Below, in pieces: positions 1 through 5,349 of a stretch of 5,349 bases of DNA (the stretch's first letter is position 1; each line of letters opens with the position of its first letter). Position numbers and translations under genes: made by a program. This stretch comes from an uncultured Collinsella sp. (GTDB lineage: Bacteria > Actinomycetota > Coriobacteriia > Coriobacteriales > Coriobacteriaceae). Location of the stretch: NCBI GenBank assembly GCA_900556675.1, contig USQE01000098.1, forward strand, positions 1 to 5,349. Reading direction: 5' to 3'. The notes under the pieces were generated by a model. It had not been told where the DNA came from and did not search any database. It saw only the letters and a program-made list of their open reading frames with translations.

Positions 1-468
1 GAAGGCCAGCGCCTTGATCTGCTCCAGCTCCTCGGCCGTTGCCAGCTTCAGGGCCAGCGCATGGTAGGAGTTGATGAGCGGGTCGCCGAGACTGTCGTTT
101 TTATAAGAGAACTCGATGGTGGGGGCGTCAAACACAATGCCCTCCTCCACGCCGTAGCGCTTGGCGAAGGAGCCGGCGGAGATGTTGCGGACGATGACCT
201 CGAGGGGGACGATGGTGACCTTCTTGACGAGGGTCTCCCGGTCGGAAAGCTCCCGCACGAAGTGGGTGGGCACGCCCTGCTCCTCCAGCAGCGTCATCAG
301 GTGGTTGGTCACCCGGTTGTTGATGACGCCTTTTCCGGCGATGGTGCCCCGTTTTTCGCCGTTAAAGGCGGTGGCGTCGTCTTTATAGTCCACAATATAC
401 AGGTTGGGGTCGTCGGTTTTGAATACTTTTTTGGCCTTTCCTTCATAAAGCTGCTGTAATTTTTTCAT
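1..468 (-). CDS. purC: Phosphoribosylaminoimidazole-succinocarboxamide synthase (SAICAR synthetase), N-terminal 156 residues, runs off left edge
   Basis: PurC joins aspartate to CAIR using ATP, giving SAICAR in cytosolic de novo purine synthesis. I translated the minus strand from the ATG at 466-468. The frame is open to base 1, so 156 of the usual ~235-240 residues are visible. The protein opens with [10 protein letters not shown] (residues 7-16), the nucleotide-binding start typical of Pur[14 protein letters not shown] (35-47) follows, then [15 protein letters not shown] (86-100), which fits the first SAICAR synthetase signature residue for residue. The second signature, around the DxKxEFG motif, lies beyond the window. 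GGGAGAG at 476-482 sits 7 nt before the ATG and supports this start. The same-strand gene tail that ends at 502 looks like purE, as expected for a pur operon. The coding part is GC-rich but its flank is very AT-rich. Function is near certain; host (Clostridia-like) is inferred. Confidence 0.95.
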   Translation of the reverse strand, partial: MKKLQQLYEGKAKKVFKTDDPNLYIVDYKDDATAFNGEKRGTIAGKGVINNRVTNHLMTLLEEQGVPTHFVRELSDRETLVKKVTIVPLEVIVRNISAGSFAKRYGVEEGIVFDAPTIEFSYKNDSLGDPLINSYHALALKLATAEELEQIKALAF

Positions 469-475
469 AACTGCA

Positions 476-482
476 CTCTCCC
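476..482 (-). promoter_or_regulatory. Ribosome binding site of purC
   Basis: Read on the minus strand this is GGGAGAG, 7 nt upstream of the purC ATG. It is a good Shine-Dalgarno match at normal spacing and fixes the start at 468. The spacer between the upstream stop codon and purC is only 33 nt and shows no terminator, in keeping with co-transcription. Confidence 0.75.
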
Positions 483-501
483 AATTTTTTATTTTCACTG
501 T

Positions 502-567
502 TTATTTAAACATTTCTTGGATTTTTGCGTCCTTTTCCATTACTTTCTTTTCCATTTCCAATTTATG
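502..567 (-). CDS. C-terminal tail of the gene upstream of purC, possibly purE (CAIR mutase)
   Basis: On the minus strand a frame ends at TAA (502-504), 33 nt before purC. Its last 21 residues, from His at 565-567, are rich in Lys, Glu and Met: HKLEMEKKVMEKD followed by AKIQEMFK. This amphipathic charged helix resembles the C-terminal helix that ends many PurE proteins, and purE commonly lies directly before purC in Clostridia. The AT-rich codons match the spacer and differ sharply from the GC-rich sequence that begins near 577. Beyond about 567 the frame stays open only by chance, as antisense of addA. That extension up to 804 is a shadow, so this gene is cut by the segment break. That it is a real gene tail is likely; the purE name rests on gene order and a short resemblance only. 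Confidence 0.5.
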   Translation of the reverse strand, partial: HKLEMEKKVMEKDAKIQEMFK

Positions 568-577
568 GATCCCTAGC
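566..577. other. Left chimeric junction (segment A to segment B)
   Basis: To the left is an AT-rich pur-operon gene tail on the minus strand (about 27% GC over 481-570). To the right, addA coding sequence starts abruptly at 577 on the plus strand (about 62% GC over 577-660). A TAG at 574-576 closes the addA frame immediately upstream of residues that are conserved mid-protein. A BamHI-type hexamer GGATCC lies at 567-572, exactly at the break. No inverted repeats, target duplications or integrase genes are visible here. I infer an assembly or cloning misjoin. Confidence 0.8.
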
Positions 578-2943
578 TTGTACGCAACTTCCGCAGCCAC
601 GACGAGGTGCTGCGCTATGTGGCGCGCGTCTTTGACGGCGACACCGGTGGTTTGATGCAGGGGTTCTTGGATCTTGAACCGAGCGACAAACGCAAGGACA
701 AGCTCAAGGCAAAGGCTTCGCGCCGCCAGGCGCTGTTCGTTGCCGGTGGCAGCACACAGGAGCGAACGCAGGCGAAAGCTCGTGCGATTGCCGAGCGGTT
801 CCAAGCGCTCGTCAAAGCGGGGCAGCCCCAGGGCGATATGGTGCTGCTGCTGGGTCGCATGACCAATGCCGACGTCTACGCACAGGCCTTCCGCGACCAG
901 GGGCTCGACTGCGTCATCGCGGGCGGCTCAGTCTTTGCCCAAGCTGCCGAGGTACAGACGGTGCGCGCCCTGGTTTGTGCACTCGCCAATCCGGCCGACA
1001 CGGCGCAGGGCTTTATGCCACTGCTGGCCTCGCCGATGTTTGCACTCGGCGCCCAGGAGTTCCTGGCGCTGGCGACCAAGCTCGATAGCGAGACGGGCGA
1101 GACGTCGCGTCGCAACATCGACGCGGGCATCATGAGCGATTCCGATGTGCCGGGTTTGCAGGGCTTGCCGCTCGTAACGCGCGCCCGCGAGGTGCTGCGC
1201 TACGCGCTTCGTCGCGTGGGGCACGATTCGTTCGCCGCCATCGCGCGCGACGTGGTCAATGCCTCCGGCTGGTTCGTGCGTCTGGCGCAGCGCGGCCCCG
1301 AGGGCAATGCCATTGCCGCCAACGTGCTCAAGGCGCTCGACGCTGTGGCCGAGGCGGAGGCCGAGCTCGGCAATTCTCCGCGCTCCATTGCGCTCGCCTT
1401 CGACCGCTTCTTGGCGGGCAAGGAGGCCCCGGGCGCCCTCAACGAGGAGGGTGACGGCGCGGTACGCATCATGACCGTGCATGCGTCCAAGGGTCTGGAG
1501 TATCCGGTCGTAGCGGTTGCCGAGTGTTTTGGCGTGCGCAAATCGTCCGGTGCGGCACAGATGGGTCGCGTCGAGGGCGGAGCGCGGGTCGTGGCACTGC
1601 CGGCGCGCTTCGATGGCGTTAAGCTCGCCGACGGTACCTTCGTGAAGGGCGACGACGTCAAAAAGCAGTTTGAGCATGCGTTTAAGGGCAAGGGTACGTC
1701 GCTGTGGCTGCCGCCGGAGCTCATGGAGGACGTCTGTGCGACGGGTTCTCCCGCCGAGGCATTTGCCCGCCTGCGCAACGACGACCTGCAGCTTTCGCTC
1801 GAGGAGCGGGCCCGCTTGCTCTACGTTGCCATGACGCGTGCGCGCGAGCTGGTGATCTTGGCAATGGATGCCGGCGTGAGCCGCGGCAAGGTGACGGCGC
1901 CGACCTTCGATGTCGAGACGGATCTGACCTACGACGTGCTGCGCCGCATCCTGCCGACCGACAGTCTGGACATGCCGCAGCTCGATAGCGACCGTTTGGT
2001 GTTCGACAACTCCAAGCCGGGCGATTACGAGCTCATCTCGCTGGTGGACTTTACGTTTGGTGAGCAGGCGTTTGAGGCTAACGCTTCGCTGGATTCCGAG
2101 GGCAGGCTTGTTCGCGGCGATGTCGATGTCGCCGATAATGCTGCGCACTCAACTGCGCCCGGTCCTGCCGACCCCAAGCCCGATTCGTTTGAGCTTGTGT
2201 ATCCCCAGGCAGTGGGCGTGCGCATGGGCATCTGTCCGTTTCCGGTGCGTGACTCGTATAGCTACTCATCAATCGCCGCGGCGCTCCATGCCGAGACGGA
2301 AGATCGTGCCGCCGAGGCGCACGTGCCCATGGACGAGGCCGGCGATGATGCGGAGTCGGATGGTTCCGAGATGACGGATGCAGACGTGGCCGCTGTCGAG
2401 CCCACCGGCAATCCCATGGCGCTGGGCTCGGCGTTCCACGCCGCCTGCCAGTGGCTCATCGAGATGGGTGCCGACGCGTTGCCCGCTGCGCGCGCCGATG
2501 CGCTGGCGTGTCTGTGGCGCCTGACGCCGGAACAGCGCGAGCGCTTCGATGTCGCTCTGGATCGCTGGCTCAAGTCGTCGGTTCGTGCCGAGCTGCTCGC
2601 GTGGCCGTGCATCCGTGCCGAGGTGCCGTTCTTCTCGCTGGGCTGCGAGGACGAGGATATCGCCCGCTACGGCGCCTATGCCGAGGGCGCCATCGATGCC
2701 TTGGCAACCGACCCGGCGGATCCGTCGCGCGCACTGGTCATCGACTACAAGACGGGTGGCACGCCGGATGAGACGCCGGAGCAGCTGCTCGAGAAACACG
2801 CCTTGCAGGCGCGCGTCTACGCTGATGTTCTGCGCAAGGCGGGCTTTGAGGCTGTGACCGTCAAGTTCGTCCGCGTGGAGCAGCCGGATCCAGCCATCTT
2901 CGTCGAACCCGCCGAGCCCCAAGTAGTCACCTACAACCTCTAG
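577..2943 (+). CDS. addA: ATP-dependent helicase/nuclease subunit A, 5'-truncated at the chimeric junction
   Basis: AddA is the helicase-nuclease subunit of the AddAB complex, which processes double-strand breaks for RecA loading. The 788 visible residues begin at LVRNFRSHDEVL (577 on), helicase motif IV, in the middle of the protein. The GTG at 607 is only the first start-like codon and is not a real start. Motif V is IMTVHASKGLEYPVV (from 1468) and motif VI is RLLYVAMTRARE (1813-1848). An acidic linker (about 2290-2400) leads to a RecB-like nuclease: His in LGSAFH (2437), Asp in EGAIDAL (2695), Asp and Lys in DYKT (2743, 2749), then Gln (2806) and Tyr (2818). All nuclease residues are present. 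Walker A and motifs I-III, about 400 N-terminal residues judging from family length of ~1150-1250, are missing. The missing part is explained by the junction, not by decay, since the remaining frame is intact. AddB would be expected upstream but is outside the segment. RecB or another UvrD-family nuclease is less likely. Confidence 0.88.
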   Translation, partial: LVRNFRSHDEVLRYVARVFDGDTGGLMQGFLDLEPSDKRKDKLKAKASRRQALFVAGGSTQERTQAKARAIAERFQALVKAGQPQGDMVLLLGRMTNADVYAQAFRDQGLDCVIAGGSVFAQAAEVQTVRALVCALANPADTAQGFMPLLASPMFALGAQEFLALATKLDSETGETSRRNIDAGIMSDSDVPGLQGLPLVTRAREVLRYALRRVGHDSFAAIARDVVNASGWFVRLAQRGPEGNAIAANVLKALDAVAEAEAELGNSPRSIALAFDRFLAGKEAPGALNEEGDGAVRIMTVHASKGLEYPVVAVAECFGVRKSSGAAQMGRVEGGARVVALPARFDGVKLADGTFVKGDDVKKQFEHAFKGKGTSLWLPPELMEDVCATGSPAEAFARLRNDDLQLSLEERARLLYVAMTRARELVILAMDAGVSRGKVTAPTFDVETDLTYDVLRRILPTDSLDMPQLDSDRLVFDNSKPGDYELISLVDFTFGEQAFEANASLDSEGRLVRGDVDVADNAAHSTAPGPADPKPDSFELVYPQAVGVRMGICPFPVRDSYSYSSIAAALHAETEDRAAEAHVPMDEAGDDAESDGSEMTDADVAAVEPTGNPMALGSAFHAACQWLIEMGADALPAARADALACLWRLTPEQRERFDVALDRWLKSSVRAELLAWPCIRAEVPFFSLGCEDEDIARYGAYAEGAIDALATDPADPSRALVIDYKTGGTPDETPEQLLEKHALQARVYADVLRKAGFEAVTVKFVRVEQPDPAIFVEPAEPQVVTYNL

Positions 2944-2955
2944 TCCTCAGATAAC

Positions 2956-3018
2956 TTGCGGTGGAATATGGACTGTTTTGGTCAAAAAAGCCGCCAAACA
3001 GTCCGCATTTCACCGCAA
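2956..3018 (+). repeat. Long imperfect inverted repeat between addA and dnaE
   Basis: The left arm (2956-2981) and right arm (2994-3018) flank a 12-nt loop. The outer part pairs TTGCGGTG with CACCGCAA perfectly, and the inner part pairs GGACTGTTT with AAACAGTCC. The stem has 22 Watson-Crick pairs, two G-T wobbles, one A-C mismatch and one bulged T. It starts 12 nt after the addA stop. There is no T-run after the stem on either strand, so it is not a classical intrinsic terminator. It could be a REP-like dispersed palindrome, an mRNA 3'-end stabiliser, or a U-less terminator separating addA from dnaE. In plus-strand RNA both wobbles stay paired, which slightly favours a role in the addA transcript. 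Confidence 0.8.
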
Positions 3019-3050
3019 CTGCAAGAGGAGCCGTGTGGGTTTGGGCTAGG

Positions 3051-3081
3051 TTCGGGTGCCGTCCGCGCTGTGCGGTAGAAT
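3051..3081 (+). promoter_or_regulatory. Weak candidate promoter for dnaE
   Basis: TAGAAT at 3076-3081 matches the -10 consensus at five of six positions and lies 40 nt before the dnaE ATG. The only upstream partner is a poor -35, TTCGGG at 3051-3056 with a long 19-nt spacer. The position after the inverted repeat makes a dnaE promoter here reasonable, but the sequence evidence is thin in GC-rich DNA. Confidence 0.35.
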
Positions 3082-3109
3082 CGTAACCCTAAGAACACGA
3101 ACCCGCATC

Positions 3110-3113
3110 GGAG
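3110..3113 (+). promoter_or_regulatory. Ribosome binding site of dnaE
   Basis: GGAG lies 8 nt upstream of the ATG at 3122-3124. This supports that codon as the start, as does the immediate FVHLHNHT motif at residues 3-10, since DnaE proteins normally begin within a few residues of this motif. Confidence 0.7.
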
Positions 3114-3121
3114 CTCATCAC

Positions 3122-5158
3122 ATGGCATTCGTCCATCTGCACAACCACACCGTCTTCTCCATGCTCGACGGCGCAACCCGTATCCAGGATATGGTCAACC
3201 GCGCCGTAGAGCTGGGCATGCCCGCCGTCGCCATTACCGACCACGGCTACATGTATGGCGTGCCCGACCTGGCGCTGGCCTGCGACGCCGTCAACCACAA
3301 CACGCCCGAGTACAAAACCTGGAGCCACGACAAGGCCTTCTTGGAAAAGGACCGCCGCGACGAGCTGGTGGAGCCCGATCCCGAGGAAAACCCGCGCGAG
3401 CATGCCCAGTATGTGAAGGACATGGCCATGTGGGACGAGAAGGGCAACATCGACGAGCTCAAGCCGCCCCTGGTCATCAAACCCATCTTTGGCTGTGAGG
3501 TCTACTTTACGCCGGACGAGACGCTCGCCCGCGACCATAAGCCCGAGCTCTACCACATGATTCTTCTGGCCAAGGACCAGGAGGGCTACGTCAACCTGAT
3601 GCAGACGGTCTCCGAGGCCGCCGTGCAGGGCTTTTACTACAAGCCGCGCGTGACGCTCGACAACCTGCGCCGCCACGCCAAGGGCATGATCTGCACCAGC
3701 GCCTGCATCGCGGGCATCATTCCCAAGTACATCGACCGCGGTGACATGGAAGGCGCCATCAAGTGGGCCGAGACCTTCCGTGACACCTTCGACCCCGGCG
3801 ACTTTTATATCGAGATCCAGGAACACGGCATCACCACCGACAACGGCCTGACCGACGAGCAGATGGACCGCGCGCTCATCGATATTGCCAAGCAGGTGGG
3901 CGTCAAGGTCATCGCCACCAACGACTTCCACTACCTGCGCCGCGAGGACGCGCCCGTGCAGGACGTCATCATGTGCATTGGCATGAACGCCAAGGTCGAC
4001 GACCCCAACCGCATGCGCATGACCGGCTCGGAGTTTTACATGAAGACCGAGGAGGAGATGCGGGCGATGTTCCCGTATTGCCCCGAGGCCTGCGACAACA
4101 CGCTCGAGATTGCCGACAAGTGCTATGTGGAGCTGGACTGGGACTCCATCATCCTGCCGCGCTTCCCGTTGCTCGATCCCGGCGAGACGCACGAGAGCCA
4201 GTTCCGCCGCGAGTGCGAGAAGGGCCTGCGCCAGCACTATGGTGACGATTGGGCCACGCGCGAGATCTGTGGCGTCAACATCAAAGAGCGCTTTGAGTAC
4301 GAATACAAGGTCAGCTGCGACAAGGGCTTTGCCGCCTACTTTTTGATCGTCGCCGAATACGTGCAATGGGCCAAGGACAACGGCATCGGCGTCGGCCCTG
4401 GCCGTGGCTCGGCAGCCGGCGCTATCGTCGCCTACGCCATGAACATCACCGCGTTTGACCCGCTCGAGAACGGCCTGATGTTCGAGAGGTTCCTGTCCCC
4501 GCAGCGTACCGAGATGCCCGATATCGATATGGACTTCGGTGACACCCGGCGCGCCGAGGTCGTCGACTACGTCCGGCGCAAATACGGCGAGGACCATGTC
4601 GCACAGATCGTCACCTTCGGTACCATGGCTGCGCGCGGCTCCATCCGCGACGTCGGCCGCGTGATGAACTTCACCTACGCCGAGACGGACGCGGTGGCCA
4701 AGCTCGTGCCGCCGACGCCGCACATGACGCTGGCGGACGCGCTGAAGCAGTCGCCGCAGCTGCGGCAGATGTACGACTCTGACGAACGGGTCAGGGAACT
4801 GGTCGACACGGCAAAGGCCATCGAGGGCATGCCGCGCAACACCTCGACGCACGCCGCGGGCGTCGTCATTACCAAGCTCCCGGTCTATGACTATGTGCCG
4901 CTGGCGACGAACGACGGCACGATCGTTACCGAATACACCATGACGACGCTGGAGGAGCTCGGGCTCCTCAAAATGGACTTCCTCGGCCTGCGCAACATCA
5001 CCGTCATCGACGATGCCATCCGCGATATCCGTAAGACCGAGCCGGACTTCTCCATGGCCCGCGTCACCGACAACGACCCCAAGGTCATGGACATGCTCAC
5101 GCAGGGCCGGACCGCCGGTGTGTTCCAGATGGAATCGACCGGCATGACGGGCGTGTGC
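3122..5158 (+). CDS. dnaE: DNA polymerase III alpha subunit, N-terminal 679 residues, 3'-truncated at the chimeric junction
   Basis: This is the replicative polymerase catalytic subunit. The PHP domain comes first: HLHNH (5-9), TDHG (Asp40, His41), GCEVY (Glu126), YHMILLA (His145), TSAC (Cys195) and TNDFHY (Asp268, His270). These metal-site residues are retained, unlike in E. coli DnaE, so PHP proofreading is plausible. The polymerase core shows VGPGRGSAAG (424-433), PDIDMDF with catalytic Asp467 and Asp469, THAAGVVI, and KMDFLGL with the third catalytic Asp619. TAGVFQMESTGMTGVC is the last DnaE sequence. After it one expects a LKP stretch and the conserved YRPGPM motif, but the sequence turns into hydrophobic residues. 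About 500 residues (fingers remainder, beta-clamp binding, OB fold) of the usual ~1150-1200 are missing. The frame stays open to the window end, so an ORF caller will report a false longer protein. It lies 178 nt after addA on the same strand. Codon use changes near 4480. Confidence 0.95.
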
Positions 5159-5166
5159 ATGAGCCA
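5155..5166. other. Right chimeric junction (segment B to segment C)
   Basis: DnaE homology stops after the TGVC residues ending at 5158, inside a highly conserved part of the polymerase, and membrane-protein sequence begins at once. The reading frame happens to continue. No repeat, attachment site or mobile gene is visible. I infer a misjoin, with the exact point uncertain by a few bases. Confidence 0.8.
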
Positions 5167-5349
5167 CCTGCTCAGCACGATGTTCTGCGTGCTCTTCTGC
5201 GCGATTGCGGCGCTGGCGAGCGCCGGAAAGCTGCTCGCCCGGAAGCGGCGCATCCTCGCGGTGCTGGCGGCGGCAGGCGTTACGGCGCTCTGCGCGCTGT
5301 GGTTCTTCGTGCCGATGATGCAGTATACGGCGGACGGGATCAGCACGAG
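5159..5349 (+). CDS. Internal fragment of a polytopic membrane protein (GT-C/YfhO-like), runs off right edge
   Basis: The 63 residues after the break form two hydrophobic segments, about 5168-5221 and 5252-5314. Between them is a basic loop, GKLLARKRR, which by the positive-inside rule would face the cytoplasm. The second segment ends in LWFFVPMMQY. A Trp-Phe-Phe-x-Pro pattern at the end of a helix, followed by an aromatic residue, is common in the large multi-pass GT-C or YfhO-like membrane proteins of Firmicutes. The preceding SHLLST also recalls an internal helix start in such proteins. The ATG at 5159-5161 has no ribosome binding site, only dnaE coding sequence upstream, so I read this as an internal piece and not a true start. 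The family assignment is tentative; that it is membrane-embedded and not part of DnaE is well supported. Confidence 0.55.
   Translation, partial: MSHLLSTMFCVLFCAIAALASAGKLLARKRRILAVLAAAGVTALCALWFFVPMMQYTADGIST

Noticed and set aside
61..459. Plus-strand open frames opposite purC
   Set aside because: They are shadows of the minus-strand purC, whose signature motifs are unmistakable.
607..609. GTG as a true start of the addA-like gene, giving a shorter stand-alone nuclease-helicase
   Set aside because: Conserved motif IV residues (NFRS) lie in frame upstream of it, no ribosome binding site precedes it, and the product would lack the ATP-binding half of the helicase.
502..804. A 100-codon minus-strand frame crossing the left junction
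   Set aside because: Only its last ~21 codons belong to a real gene; the rest is addA antisense. As a whole it is an artefact of the join.
928..2148. A 406-codon open frame on the minus strand opposite addA
   Set aside because: It is antisense to the conserved AddA motifs V and VI, is Arg/His-rich with no recognisable domain, and has no supporting start region.
2956..3018. Intrinsic (rho-independent) terminator of addA
   Set aside because: The hairpin is strong but no T-run follows on either strand, so it is recorded as an inverted repeat of unknown role.
3089..5167. A 692-codon open frame on the minus strand opposite dnaE
   Set aside because: It is the antisense of an obvious dnaE. Its sequence is rich in Val, His, Gly and Asp without any motif, as expected from the reverse of GC-rich coding DNA.
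560..5349. A mobile-element or defence-island explanation for the mixed gene content
   Set aside because: No integrase, transposase, terminal repeats, tRNA, attachment site or CRISPR-like repeats are visible, and every break cuts a housekeeping gene mid-domain.

Overview
This window is best read as a chimeric (misjoined) contig rather than one natural locus. Three stretches with different composition and gene content meet at two abrupt breaks. Each break falls inside a recognisable protein-coding gene, with no recombinase, insertion sequence, attachment site or tRNA at it. I found no previously undescribed system. The main result for a reader is that genes on opposite sides of the breaks should not be interpreted together.

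Segment A (about 1-570, minus strand) is a purine biosynthesis fragment. It holds the first 156 codons of purC (SAICAR synthetase), running off the left edge. Upstream of purC on the same strand is the last ~21 codons of another gene, plausibly purE, followed by a 33-nt AT-rich spacer. GC-rich genes beside very AT-rich spacers, and a purE-purC order, suggest a gut Clostridia (Oscillospiraceae-like) source. That assignment is inference.

Segment B (about 577-5158, plus strand, uniformly GC-rich, mostly CGC/CGT arginine codons) carries the C-terminal two thirds of addA, a helicase-nuclease subunit. Its start, Walker A and motifs I-III are lost at the left break. A 178-nt intergenic region follows, with a strong imperfect inverted repeat, a weak promoter candidate and a good ribosome binding site. 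Then comes the first 679 codons of dnaE (DNA polymerase III alpha), with the PHP domain and all three catalytic aspartates, cut off at the right break. The codon style suggests a Coriobacteriia (Collinsella-like) genome. Both genes serve DNA replication and repair, but dnaE appears to have its own promoter region. Arginine and proline codon choice shifts around 4480, so segment B may itself be a mosaic of two related strains.

Segment C (about 5159-5349) encodes two hydrophobic segments of a polytopic membrane protein that happens to stay in frame with dnaE. It looks like an internal piece of a large GT-C/YfhO-like Firmicutes membrane protein. The apparent DnaE-membrane protein fusion is almost certainly an artefact.
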